From assembly GCF_043641665.1 (NCBI RefSeq), contig NC_092198.1, forward strand, positions 10,801,001 through 10,865,000: 64,000 nucleotides of DNA. The letters run 5' to 3'. Shown here in pieces: positions 35,101-49,775 of this stretch. The translations under genes and the position numbers were made by a program. The stretch comes from Enoplosus armatus. Its lineage: Eukaryota; Chordata; Actinopteri; Centrarchiformes; Enoplosidae. Under the pieces are notes generated by a model. That model saw only the letters and a list, made by a program, of their open reading frames with translations, was not told the origin of the DNA and ran no database searches. Position 1 is the first letter of the stretch, and each line of letters begins with the position of its first letter.

Positions 35101-36968
35101 AACCAGCACTCAGTGGGAGTTGGGACTGGAGGCAAAGCCACAATGGCTGATCCCAAGGGAAGCCCATCATTGGCCGATTTAATTCAGGAACATTCAAACC
35201 GCAGCCCAACAACTATCAGTAACTGCTTCCCTACTCCACAAAGCAGCATAACTTCTGTGAAGTGTCAGGGGATGGCTGCACCAGCACAACCGCTCTTGCT
35301 GTCCGAGCTCGCTTCACAGCACCAAAACAGGAATACACACATTAAATCGCAACCGCAGAGCACTGAACGACCAGCAAACACTCTCCCTTTTTCTAAACCA
35401 TCCAACATTATTCCTGCAAGCCTAGGGTCTGGGGCTGTCTCATTGTCTCAGCTAGCCCTGCAGCATCAAACCAACAGTTCCTTAGCTTCCCCTCAACCCG
35501 TCAGCAATGAATCTCCAGCAAATGCACTGAAGCAACCATCTGGCGTCTCTGAGCTGCTCTCTTTGTCACATTTGGCGTCTGAACACAAAAGCACAACCTC
35601 AACCACCTCAAGTGGGTCACATTTCTCTCTCACCTCGCTCCTTTCACCAGCAAAACCAGAGAGGGCTGGTGTGTTGGCAGAAAGTAGTATAGAGGGTGGG
35701 ACCAAGCTTAAACTCGACCACAAACCATACCACCAAAACTCCAGGCCACTTAAGCTGAGGCAGACTATTGATTTGAGTGCGCTCATGGCCCAGTCAGATG
35801 AAGCGAGCCCTTGTCACTTCGACAACGACCTCCCTTCACCGTCCTCTCCAGCTCCTGTTGCCTTGGGGCTGGATTCTTCTGTTTTTGCACAACCATCAGT
35901 ATTTGCGATTACGTTGTCAACTCAGAGCGGCAGACAACAGAAGAGGATGAGGAATGTATTGAAGGGGAAAATAAGAGGTCAGAGGACAGAATGTGGTTTC
36001 CAGGCCTTCCTCTGTAAATCTCAGGACAAACTCAAAGAGCAGCAAACTCCACTCTCGCCAGTTGTACCGTTCTGCTTCGACACCCCTTCACCTGATGACA
36101 TCGTCCGCGCTAATCAGCGAAAAGCCTTCACCAGATAGAAGACCCTAGAGGAAATAAAAAGCACTTAATTCAGTTGCGTCCTGGTTGGTGCTAAATTGAC
36201 TCACTTTGGAGAGATCTTTTTGGTGACTTTAGCTGCACCAACTGAACTAAACTCAAAGAGATGCAGCACTCAGGGTCATCACTCCTTATGAACCTTTTTA
36301 ACTGTGTCCCACAATCAGTCATGTGGAGTAATGCAACTTTTGGGACCAACAGCACGACAGATGACACACTGCTGCTGAAAAAACTCTGCTAGAAACAGTA
36401 TTACCACAGCATTTATGTATTGCTTTATTTTATAGAGGCAAGAAAACAAGTCTCACGTTGCTACTACATGCATAACAATGATGTTTTAGTCAAAAATGAA
36501 CTACTCAAACGACTCTGGCAGCTTGAAAATAATCGCAGCTATGTGAACTTTCAAAGGACTCAGTATTTTAAGAACTTTTAAAATCATTTTTTTCTCATTT
36601 ACTGTAGTTAACGTTTTTTCTACTTTTTAAATTTGATTCTTATTTTTTGTATGCTTAGATGACCATTGGCTTTTTAATTGACATTTTGTATGAAAGTTAA
36701 GTAGTTTAATCTTAGCCAGGAAAATTCAAAATATATCTCCTTTTGCATGGCCTCTTTTTTTTTTTTTTTTTAGATATGAGCTGCAAGAACCCTCAAAAGA
36801 GAAAAAGAGGTTGATTTTGTTTGCAGGTGTGCTGCAGCTATTGGAATATGGATCAGTTAACCATTGTGCTGGTTTACTGCTGCCTGTGTTTTGAGATCAT
36901 GGGGTAGACATTTTGGTTTAGAGGACACCTGGTGATTTTCCCATGAGGAGGCGAGAACATGCACATGC

Positions 36969-37057
<89 letters not shown>

Positions 37058-40000
37058 CAAGTGAACACTTTTAATGTTTAGTATTGAAGAGAAGAGTTTA
37101 CTCTGACGTGAACTGAATGAATGAACGAACTGTGAATAAAGAGTGTACAGAATGAGTCAATATGAATGCCTTCAGACCTGAGGTAAAATGAGATTTTCTT
37201 GCTCTTACAAACTTTTAATATTACGATGTACAAATGGGTTTGATTTACACTGGGTGTGTCATCACACTCTGCCAGAGGTTAATTTGTCAATTTTGAAATA
37301 AAGATGACTGAGTTTATGTACACTGAATGCACCTGTGTCTGGGCGTGTCTCTCTGGCTGTGTGCGGGTGTGCTTTAGTGTATCTGAGTGTAAAATTATAT
37401 CTTTTTAGGGTTGTTGTATTAAACAAATTCTACGTAACCAGTTAAAACAGTTTTCTATTCTGTATTTGAATCTGAAATATGACGAGAGTATTATGTACAG
37501 TAGTAAGTCTATATTTACGGATGAACTACTGGCATGTCCATTTCGTGAACTCTGCATTATGTATCTGGTGCAGTGTATGCATTTTTTTTAGGTTAGCCCA
37601 AAGTTTCTTAAGGCAGTTCACATGTTTTGTGTGAGTCATTGGTACTGGTTTGAATGTAGAATCTTGCCCTTACAGATACGAATGATTAAGACTTAAGATT
37701 GGACTGGTTCAAGGGTTGGTAGATAGCATTGTGTACTAACAGCAACTACTCCGAGGAGACCTGTTGTATGTGCGGTCTTGTTAACTCTAGAAATGGGTAA
37801 CCTCACTGTTGTTGTCAGGACTCTGGTGTGTGTTGTAGTTATGAGACAGGAGGAGTTGATGAGGGCTGATGTCAAACTTTCCTCACTGTTTAGTCATTTT
37901 CTTGTAGAGTTTCATTGTTGTCTTAAATGTGGGAATGCTCTTCTTGTGAAGGGGTAGGGTTTGGGCTAGATGTGGTGTGTAAACTTTATACAGGTGCAGA
38001 GAGCGGAGTGAAGTGGACCCTCAGGGTGTCAAACATAGACTGGTGAGCCTGAGGGTAATGATAGATAATAAAGGGCAGATAGTGGTAATAATGACAAGTC
38101 AAACATTGCAAGTCAAACAGGTTTCTCAGTGTATGCATAGTCCTGGGAGCATCATGATGTTTGGAAATAATTAGGTGGATGTTGTAGTCTGTTTCTTGAG
38201 GGAAGATTTGATCTTCTGCATTTTTAGATTTTGCACTGTGAAAATCTAGAAATGAATAAGTGTTATCAGCAACTGGGTTGGTCCAGCAACAGTTTCGTCC
38301 TTTTTCTCTTAAGGCGAGCCAGTGTGTGGGTTTGAGCAGGAAGCTGCACTCTTGGAGAAAATGTCACCCCAAGCACACACACCGACTCGACATTAGCAGC
38401 CAATCATCTTACTTTGTGTGTGTGTGTGTCTTACACCACCTACGTAGGAAAATCTGATCATGTCTCTCGACTTTCACAGCTTTGTCAAAAGCTTTGACAG
38501 ATCAAATAATTGTGTGTCTTTACAGGCTCTGCATTTCTGCAAGGCGTCAATGTTGCACAAACATATTTTAGTTGTGATGTGGTGCAAACACTGGAAAATA
38601 CCATTTTACTCACAACTAGTGGTCAAAAGAAAGCGGGTGCATTTGGACTTGCGTGCCATCAGTGCTACTGCTTTGTTGTGGCGCAATATGTTAACCGGAA
38701 AAAAGGCTACGAGAGAAGTATGATTCTTAAAGCTGCATTATTATTACAAGGAATACAAGAGTTGGGTACTGCAGAGGTTGAAGGCAAATAAAAGTTCTCC
38801 ATAAAGAAGTGATTTGACAGTTTGCAGCAGGCAGGCTTCAGAAAGCATTCTGCTTCATTTATCGTCTGCTTGTTGTGGAAAACTGCAGCTTGAATCCAAA
38901 AACCTTGTTATGGCAGCAATAATGTTTTTGTGCAAACTTATCAGTGAAAGCGCAGTTTGTGTCAGCTTGGTACCAACCTGTATACTAAAATTTTCAGTTT
39001 TGGAGTTAGTTGCTCACGTTGGAAGCTCAGCGTAAATATGACTACTTCTCACGTCAACTTTGCAGAAAGGCAACACTGTCCTATTTTTATCCAGCTGCTT
39101 GACTAACATGCACAACAGGAAAGCAAACTTAATTCATGGCATGGTCAATTTGATTTGAGCTCCTAAAATGAAACATGTTGTGCAACTCTTCTCCAGTCTT
39201 CTGTATTTTTGCCTGTCTTGCCTTTATCAGGGTTGATGATGATTACAAGTCTTTCAGAAACGTCACTAAAAAAATCTGCCTCACGTTGTGATTTCCATGC
39301 CTGTTGGTTAGATGGTTGATAAAGTGAGTTTCCAGCATAGAGACATCATTTTATTTTGAAAGCCCAAGAGTTCATATATGTTATTGCATCTTGCAGAATG
39401 TTTTGCCTTTTTATACCCTGTTTCGTGCTTCTTTGGAAACTCCAGATGTGCAGTCGTGTTCGTCACTCAAAAAAGCTGCCATCGGACTCCAACTAAAGCA
39501 GGAGAGCACTGAATGGAAAGTGAATGCACCGCAGACTGTCACTTGAAATAGGTTGGAAAATAATAATGGATGAATTATTTTGGTAAACAATATAAATACA
39601 AATGTGCATTGACATTATGGTTCTCATGCTGTTTTGAAATCTGTCTGTAAACAGGAGATGAGACTTCTCAGGTGGTTAGTATGACTCAAGGTTGACTGTC
39701 TGCTGAGTAGGTGGGTGTAGAGGATGAGGAGGTGTCTTTTATAGATGTCATTCTATGAAATGTTGAGTGGTGGTACTGACTGTGTGTGTGTGACTCATCC
39801 TGAAAGGGATCAGATGGGCCCTACTCAGAGCCTTTCCCTCAGCCAGCAGTCTCATTGCCTTCATAGTTATTTTCAATCATACATTCATTGATTTTTTAAA
39901 AATGTGAATGAAGTTTAACTCTTAGCTTGCTTCATATACATTAATTTAGAGCAAAAATTGGCTGCCATGTGCAAGGGAGTGCCAAAATGTAGGTTTTTAA

Positions 40001-43000
40001 TTCCAAGCATATTACCAGGTGACTTTACTTCATATTCTCTGGTGGAAATCACTGTAAGTAACCTAAACTTAAAGCTTGAATTGAACTGTACTGAATTGTA
40101 CTCTTGGCACTTTGTTCCCTCATAGTTACCAATCTGAGAGAGCTAACCTCTACACCGGCCCAGACTCAGATACAATACTTGAATCAGTTCAAATGTTTTT
40201 CCCCTCACTTTCCCCCACAGTAGGCCTATGAAGATTTGACTTGAATCAAACATAATTCTTGTCTTTCATAGCCTTTAGCGGCCTCAAGTGGTGGGGAGCC
40301 TCACTCTCAAAATTGTTTCTCCAGAATTCTCATTTTTTATTGTTGTGACCATCAAAGAAGTATATGAAATATGAAATTGTTTTATTAAATATTCTTGGAA
40401 AAGTTCTTTCAGGAGAAAGTTCAGGTTATGGCACAGTGTGTACTTGATGCTGTCAAACATGGAGACATTAAAAGTATCAACAATGAAAACACCTAATGTA
40501 GTGAATATGATATGAAGGTATAGCATCTGACTTCTTTCCATCCCTCATCCTTTCTCTTTCTCTTGGGTCTCTTACTCTTACTTGCGCAACATAATGCCCT
40601 GCGAGGTTGTCAGCCACCCCATTACCTGCCCTTGTTATTTTACTTTTACCTGCATACTTGTGTGTATTTGGATGGGGGGGCAGGGGGGTTGGGGGGGGGG
40701 GGGGGGGGGGTGATATTTGCATATCCTGGGCGGGCTCCTCTTATCCTGTGCTCAGTTGGGCCCTCAGGCCAAGGTGTACAAATGAATTACTCTATAAGTG
40801 ACAGTAAGGGTCCCCTACACTAGAGAAATCCTGGATGGGAGGACGCCAACTGTTTACCTGCCAGTCCAAACAGTGTAAAGAGATCCTGCTCCAAGCCGCT
40901 GCCCCCAGGGTACCCAAAAAAAAAAATATGGCAAGTCAGTTGTTTGCAAAGGTTGTTACAATCTTTTGACAGAGCAACATGGCTGGTAGTTAAAAAGGGG
41001 GTTGTTTATTGTTTAAGACCTTGGGGGTGTTAAGTAGGGTGCGCCTGTCAGTTTCACCCCAGGTTAAAATATAGAGGTGAAGACCTGAAAACAAAAAAAA
41101 AATCCCTTCAGGTACTTATAATTACGGGTTGGTGATGTAGATGTGCAGTTGTTATGTTGTGGTTTTTCCAAAATGTAAATTAGGTGAGGTGTAGGTTTAG
41201 CTAGGTGATCCTATTACATGATCTTATTTGATTTAATGTGATCAAGTGAGATCATTTGTTTCACAGCTGATGTTCCATCTAAATGAATCGCAATCTGGCT
41301 GGTGTTCTGTTTGCCACAGGTGGCAGAAACCTCCACGTCACTGTAGTAGGGACCAGAAAAGCCCCCAGCTGCAGGAAGAACCTAAATTCCCCAGAGAGTC
41401 CTTTTTGTTTCTCCATCTCATGTTGCTGCTTACTGCAGGATGAATAACACCGTAATGATGCATGTTTCAGTGATGACAGTAGTGTTAAAGTGTTTTTAGG
41501 TGCCTCTTTCTGCATGTGTCCATCTATTACAAGTATACATACTTTTCAGAACTTTCTGTATAGAAACACATTTATGCTATCCATCATTTTTAATGTACAT
41601 CTAGCAGTTTTAAAGAGCTGTAACCTTTTTTAAATGAGAGTATCTTTGATGCAGCTTTGCCTTGGTTGTCCTCGTTTTCCAACTTTTGAACAGACGTGAA
41701 TAGGAATGAAGAGCATGTTAATGTCATTACTTTATAAAGAAAGAAGTGTGTCTTCAGGGTGCAGTGAGCTGCCTCACTTGCGAATCAGTGTTTCAGAATG
41801 AGAGGGACTTTTTCTCTAATGCAGAGCCAGTCATTCAGAGAAAGCTTGGTTAGAGAAAGTCCATTAATAATTCTGTTGAATCACACCTCCTTACCTCTCG
41901 TTTTCCCTCAGGGTATTTTTCATGATGAATAAACTACATAAAGTATACAGGAGCCTAAAGGTCTTAAATCCTAAAAGACAAAGCAGTAAAAAAGGGAACA
42001 CACTTTTAGCAGTATTCTTCTTGTCTGATTAAAGATCCTAAGACTGAGATGATGCAATAATACACACATTCACCTCCAGCCCTGCACTCTTGCTGAGGTG
42101 ACACCTTTTTTCAAAAGATTCATTCTGCAAAATGCTGTGTCACACTGCTCTATTTACGTGGAGACGGGAGGCAACGGCCACTTCTGAAATTAACCCTCTC
42201 TGAGCCAGGATGTCACTGCCACACACATGCACACAAGACGCACACAGGGTGCAGTAGGCTCGGCTGTGCAGCCCAGTCTAAATGAATCAGTAGCAGGTTG
42301 ATATGACTGGGACTGGTGGCCATTTGGGACTGGGATGACAAAGCAATGACCTCAACAAGTCTCGTTGCTGCAGAATATGAACTAACCAATCAGATAGACG
42401 GAGGCTCAACTGATTGCATCATATGCTTACACGTCAATACATACCATATATGCCATTTTATGTTACCATTTAGCAGATGCGTATTAGTCATTTTAAAAGG
42501 AAATAAAACACGGACTCTCAACTCTCTTCCCAGAGCTAGAAAAGCAGAAAAAGCAGAAACCAAAAGATCAAATCTGATGGTTAGACAAATTATCAGTCTG
42601 GAGCTGACTGTAAACTATAAACTGACATTTGAAAATGTGTGTATGTGTGTGTAAACTTTTACATCTAGATGATCATACAGTCACTGTCTTAACTAAGGGT
42701 CAGTAAAAGTATCTGGAGAAACCTTTCAGTGTCATCCTGGTTATGAGAGATAGTAGCGACTGTTTACTAATACATATAATCCGTGCCATTTTTAAATAGG
42801 AAAAAAAATGCCATATGCTCCTCCATGCTGTAGGCGTTGGCTACAGTGAGTCACGATTACCTTTTTGTTTGTGAGAAAGTGTACAGATTTGTTTCTCTCT
42901 TCCCTTTTTTTTTTTTTAGCTAAAAGCAGAGATGTGTCTCACATTAAACTGGACTCTGAAGTGGTACCCAAAGTGGCCCGCATGACCGTCTCTGGCAAGA

Positions 43001-46000
43001 AGCAGACCATGGGCTTCGATGTTCCGAGGTACCTAAATTTGGATAAGCTGTTTGATAACCTGAGTGGGTGTGATCACCCCAGCCCTGATCTTGTTTAGAA
43101 ATACATTAGTGCTACTTGGAGGCTGTATGCTGGCATAATGATCTGTTGCAGAGAAGGGAAGCGTTGTTTTAATCATGGTGAAACCCCTCCACGTTCTCTC
43201 TTCAGCACAGGGGAGAACGGTGTCATCACCGCTTCAGTACGCCGAGGTGGCAGCCCTGAAAACGCCACCGCAGCAGCCCCTGCCTTGGAGTCCACGTCCA
43301 AACGTCCTGAGACTCCATCCAAAGGGTCAAATGGAGACGAGCCCCCCACAGTTCCCACACCAGGCCGCTCCTCTGGAAAGGCCCGGCAGTCGATCAATAT
43401 CAAGGCTGAACTGGAGAAGAGGCAGGGGGGCAAACCTCTACTAAATTTGGTGGTTATAGGTAGGAAGGACATACACTAAACCAATCATAAACCACCCATA
43501 ACTTAAGTTTATATCATTTCATAGAATCAGCACAATTGATCTGACTGATCATTTTTGATGCATTAAAAACACAGCTGGATACTTAAGTGGAGGAAGATCA
43601 GCAGTCATTTTATATCACTTAATTCTTTTAATGTTGGGGATTTTTCATATTTAGAAATATAGTAACAAAATGTCCACACATTGCAACATGAAGCTGTATT
43701 TAAAAAAGCAGTTCCAGTTTTTCCACCACATCTTTGAATTTGTAAATATACACGGTATGTTCCTCATTCACATAATCTGCCTGTTTTGTGCACATGTGTA
43801 AGTTTGATAGTCGTAGTTGAGTCGAACTGCAGACCAGTGCAGTTGCTCATCATATTTTCTCATTCTCAGTTACACCAGAAAAAGTGACTTTGCAGTTTCA
43901 GGAGTGCAGATGATTCTAGTTTCCCACAGCCTGCGAAACCTTTCGTTTTACCACGGTCCTCTCCTTTCCCCCTCTCACCCTCCATCCTTGTTCCCATTTC
44001 TGTCTACCTCTCTCTTGTGCAACGCTGCTTCTTTTCTCTCCCTATCTGTGGCTTCCCTTTGCCATGTCTTATCTTCTCTCTTTCCCTACCTGCCTTATCA
44101 CTCTTGTTACATTCTTCCTCTTTTTCTGTCTGTCCTCACCCTCCCTGCTGTCTTCTGTCACTCCCCAACCTCTGAGCCCCTTTTCTCTTTCTGTTTCTTT
44201 GTTTCTACATCCTTACCTCCTTGGCGTTATTATATTATTCTTCTCTGCAGGTCATGTGGATGCAGGTAAAAGCACACTAATGGGCCACCTGCTTTATCTG
44301 CTGGGCAACGTCAACAAGCGCACCATGCACAAGTATGAGCAGGAATCAAAGAAGGCAGGAAAGGCCTCCTTTGCCTATGCTTGGGTCCTGGATGAAACTG
44401 GCGAGGAGAGGGACAGGTACATTTTGAGCGTGAAGCATCCACATTGAGGGCGGGGGTTAGATTTGGCAACAGCTGGACAAGGACACTTCCAGTCTCTTCC
44501 TGCTGTGTGCTTTGGCTGATAACAGACAAATCTTGAGAGTCTCATATTTTGGTACTGGGGATGGTTACTCCACATAATATTGTCATGGATGGCTTGTTCA
44601 TTAGAAAGACCAGGTCTTCCCTATACTAGTCGGAACAGTTGCTGATAAATAGTGTTAACCCTGATGGGGCGCCTTTTTAACACGTAAGATATGCCCCTGT
44701 TTGCCCCTTCCTCTGTTGTTGTTACCAGAGTGAAACGGAAGTGAAATACGCCAGAAACAGAAAGTGACTCGGGTGGGAATCCATATTCACTTATGTTAAC
44801 TTGAATCAGATGCGTAATGTTTACAGCGTCTGACTGAGAGCCTCGCCCCACTAGAGGATGTTGCTCATGAACTACTCATGAACCAACTACTCAGCACATT
44901 ATTTACAGTATTTTCACGCTTAGTTTTACCTTTAATTTTTTGTATACATTGTAGATGTGTTTTTTTCAACTGGGTCAAATGGTTCTTAAAAATCCCCTCA
45001 TTTATTTGTGCTTGCTGCAGAGGTGTGACAATGGATGTGGGCATGACCAACTTTGAGACAAACTCTAAGGTGGTGACCCTAATGGATGCGCCAGGACACA
45101 AAGACTTCATCCCCAACATGATCACAGGAGCTGCACAGGTACGCCAAGTAGAAGTATTCCAGCTGCCTGCACATGTGAATGAGATATCTCCAGGTATCAA
45201 AGTATGTACCTCCTAATGTTGCTGTTATAGGTGTATATACAGTAAAAGTGCAATTACAATTAAATTAGAACACCACATGTATGTAATGTAATATAATGTA
45301 ATGTAATGCTAGTGCAAAACCTATGAGGCAGTTATCCCAGTATTCCTGAGCAAAGTGGCAGAGTAAAATCCTCTATTACAGTTTATTATATAATGCAACA
45401 TTGATATACATTATATATAAAGAATCATTCATGAAAAATCTATAAAAAAAACTGCTCACGGATAATATAGACTGGAGTAACTGTATTTGGCTAATCCAGC
45501 AAATTAAATATCTGACATATCAAAGTACTTCAGTACGTCGATGCAAAAATCCAATACTGACAACATGGGTAATACACACAGAGATATTAAAGGGGTAGCT
45601 ACCATGATGCAAAGGGTTTTGCAAAAGCATACATTATTATATTGTGCAACTCTAATGTAGTACAATGTGATTAATATTGATTAAACATATTCCTCCAATA
45701 ACTCTAAAGTAAGCTACATTTATGGATTTACAATTTAAGATGATCATAATTTATCCTCACATTGAAACTACGCATTTTTCTAACTTTTCAAACCTCAGCT
45801 TAATTAAAATGGCTCCTTTTCCCTCCTTCAGTATACCCTCAGCTTGCCACACCCGTCAGCATGATTTGAAATAACTTGGTCGTGGTTTTGGGTGTTCGTG
45901 TCACAAGGTGTTTTTGCAGGCATGGGTGTGTGCTCGTCTGTCTCTGTTTTGAGACATTAATGTAATTTCTCTTTTTACCATATGACTGTCCTCACGTTCA

Positions 46001-49000
46001 GCCTCCTCATGGAGTGACTAAGGGGTTTTTGTTTTAAGCAAATTAACGTGTCAGTCAGTCACATACTCTGAAGCTCAAAAATGATATTTTTCAGCCTGTA
46101 ATTATCTCTTGTAAAACATGTGTTTACTAATTAAAAAGTACAACAATTGCAATATTTTTATTTTAGTGCCTGTATGATGTATTTGACTGTATTTTGCTTT
46201 CTAATACATACTGCAAGTTAAAATATCTGTCATCGAAGAAGAGCAACAAATGAGTTCACTGTACTTGTACCATATGTGTGTGATTTTAATTCTCACATCT
46301 GCCTCAGCAGAAACAGATGCATGCGGTTCTTATCTTTCCCCTCGGCTCTCTCTCCAGGCTGACGTGGCTGTGCTTGTGGTGGATGCCAGCCGAGGAGAGT
46401 TTGAGGCAGGCTTCGAGGCGGGTGGTCAGACCAGAGAGCATGCCCTGTTGGTGCGCTCGCTTGGCGTCACTCAGCTGGCTGTAGCTGTCAACAAGATGGA
46501 CCAGGTCAGACCTGCTACACATTACTGACACGAAGTGGGGATGTTTTTGTCTGTTGTAAACACTAGAGATATGCAACGTGGGTGATTTGACTGTGAAGAC
46601 ATTGTAATACAATATATTCCTTTTTAGAACAATCTAGATATTTCTTTGGCGTAAATCTGTAAAAAATGAAAGCAATTAGACTTGAGACCTGTTCTCACAT
46701 GTTGGACTGCAATTTGTTGGTTTTCAGATTTTCTGGTAGTTCAAGATTTAAACATCTCTGAATGTTTGTGTCAGGAGAGAAGAAGGCCGTAGGGAACTGT
46801 GTGCGTGTGATTGTAATTTTGTTTTTGTTTCCCATAATCAACTGGCATGTTGTGTTCACATTTCCATTTCAAAGCCGTGCTGAAGGGGAAACTTTCTGTC
46901 TGTATTTTTCCTTTATATGTGTATACAAACCAGGTGAACTGGCAACAAGAGCGTTTCCAAGAAATAATTTCCAAACTTGGCCACTTTCTCAAGCAGGCTG
47001 GATTCAAGGTGAGTCACATGACACCTTAGGATATCAAACTCTCTAACAGTAATTTTATATATTTGGCTTAGAAGTATTTCCTAGTTTTCTTTTTGTTTGA
47101 TCCACTGTTTATATGTTTTTCCAGGAGTCTGATGTTTTCTACATCCCCACCAGCGGCCTGTCAGGAGAGAACCTCGCCACCAGGAGTTCAGTGTCACAAC
47201 TTACCTCTTGGTTCTCTGGTCCCAGCCTGCTGGAGCAGATTGGTAAAGCACACTGGCATGGTTCAAGCTGCCCAAAGCATTGACTGCCTTATGACAATGA
47301 GACACAGGTCTCTCTGAGGAAAAGTAAAAAAAAATACAAGCACAAGCTGCAATTCTGCCCTGTTTTCCATCATGGGTCTCTTGCAAATGGGCTTTAGGCT
47401 TTTGTGCAAGTTGATTGCACTGCATTAAATGCCCATTTGTAGTAGACTACTAGTGAATATTAAAAGCTTCTTTAACTTAAAAATCAACCAATGGAATGAA
47501 ATCGTGCAAGTGAAAAACTTTACTGCCTTTAGGTTTTTCCTAAAAAGGGGGTGACACCATGAAATATCACTCGTCTAGCAAGTAATCACTTGGTTAAAGA
47601 GAGTTCCTAGAACCCTAATTAATTTGCATGAAAAGCGAGTGCCGCCAACAACTTCACTCTCAGTGGTTTTAAAGTGATACTCTAAATATAAGTAATTAAC
47701 TAACCAAAATCTATTGGGTATCAAATACACCCCACCCTATAGGTTTGAGAAGTGGCTGTAAAACCTGTAGTATCCTCAGTCGCAGTTGTGATCACCTGAA
47801 ATTTATTCAGTTACCATGTTGACAAGTTTGCACTGTGAAAATGTGCAATAGAAAATTCTCTTACATGTTGTTCATAATACACATATACACATTGATATGC
47901 TCGATAGTTTCAGTCATATTTGTTATTACTAAGATAAATGCACGGCTTCCCTGTTGTGCTTTTGCCCAGTTTGAAGCTGAAAGCTGCACAGGAAGTAGCA
48001 TATCATTTAGCCATATTCTTGACAAAACTGTAGCCTAAACAATATACTGAGCATACGAGTGGAGAAGGGGATTATGCTGCTGGAGTGGTTTGAGACTTTT
48101 CTGTGAAAGCTGCAAATACTTTTAACCGACTGAATTGAAGCTAACCTCGGCCATGAAGCTTTTTACAGCCACACATAAAACCTACAGGGGGTGAATGTTT
48201 GATACTTGGCACACACTTGGTGGAATATTACTTCAAAATGACTCACTGCAGAACTGACATGTGAATAAATAAGAGGGAAATGATTTTCGGATATTTTCGA
48301 ATTTCTTTTGAGTTTTCCATGTGTTTTCTTTCCACATTTTCACACACTGTGACTGTTGTTAAAGTGCTGATCATCTGGATTAATGGCCAGAGTATAGTTA
48401 TTCATCCAGTACCAGAGAAAATGATTCATCACCACTTCTTACTTACTACACTTTCCTGCTCATCATTATTTTCTTCCTCCTTTTTATTTAGTCTTCTGTC
48501 TTTTTCCATCTCTTTCTAAAGATGCCTTCAAAGCCCCTCAGAGGTCCGTGGACAAACCTTTCAGACTGTGCGTCTCAGATGTTTTCAAAGGTAAAGTTAC
48601 TGACACATACTTAACAAACAGCATATGCGATTTTTCTCACGTCCCTTTTCATTTCTCTTTTTCTAAATGGAAGAGATTGCTGATGTTGCATTTTCTCTTC
48701 CCAGACCAGGGCTCTGGCTTCTGTGTCACAGGGAAGATCGAGGCCGGTTATATTCAGACCGGAGACAGAATACTGGCTATGCCTCCCAATGAAACCTGCA
48801 CCGTCAAAGGTACGCACTGGTGTGTCTTTGCTGCCAGGCGGGTGTGATGGCTAGCTTTGGTACTACACAGTATTTTCTTCAAAGATGGCAATGAGAGAAA
48901 AGGCACACAAACATTTTCTAAAACCTTGTTATTCAATGATTAATCATGAGGGCAGTTTAAAAACAAAGTCTCAACAAGCTCCATCATTATCTGCTGTAGC

Positions 49001-49719
49001 AGAGCATGAAGCCTGTGTTTCTAAACCTGCCTCTGTCTACGCCAGAGATAGCTGCTAATATGCTGATAAGGATGCCACTAGACTCACTGAGACACCCACT
49101 ACACAGCTGGAAATACCGAAAAAAGACTTTCAACTTTAAGTGTTCAAAACACATTACTATAACTGGAATGGGACAGTCACACAATACAAATTCATTCACA
49201 ATGTTTAAATTAACTAAGGATACTGGATCATACATTATCAGAATAACATGCCAGCTTCAAACACACCTGCATCTGAGTGCGCCCTTTTGTGCCTATCTGA
49301 ATGTGGTGATGAACACTGCCATCCTGTGGCAGCTGGCTGACTTACACTCCATCTACAACAGGTATTACTCTGCATGATGAGCCTCTGGACTGGGCTGCAG
49401 CAGGAGACCACGTCAGCCTGACAGTCACTGGCATGGACATCATCAAGATCAAGTAAACAAAATGTTGTGACCGTTAATTTAATATAAGCTTGAAGGTCTG
49501 TTCTGCTTTCACCATCTTTACTGGTGATGTCTGTTGTGTGTGTTTCGATTGGGTACATGTGTATATTTAGATGATATCTGCTTCCTTCCAGGGTGGGCTG
49601 TGTGTTCTGCGATCCCAAGCAGCCTATCCGAGCCTGCACTCGATTCAGAGCCCGAATCCTTCTCTTCAACATCGAGGTCCCCATCACACAAGGCTTCCCA
49701 GTAAGTGCCAGCAAACATG

Positions 49720-49775
<56 letters not shown>

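Larger units (their letters stand above)
36139..37320 (+). other. HBS1L: 3'UTR of the SKI7-like isoform
   Basis: About 1.2 kb of AT-rich sequence follows the stop. AATAAA hexamers occur at about 36151, at 37135 and at 37297. The last is followed by a long GT-rich stretch (37330-37375), typical of a downstream processing element, so it is the preferred end. Confidence 0.65.

Noticed and set aside
38260..39035. Series of plus-strand frames in HBS1L intron 4
   Set aside because: No splice signals in phase with HBS1L and no recognisable protein.
43817..44447. Plus-strand frames of 127-150 codons ending in a GTPase-like HVDAGKST segment
   Set aside because: They are the CT-rich end of HBS1L intron 6 read through into exon 7; the acceptor at 44250 sets the true exon.
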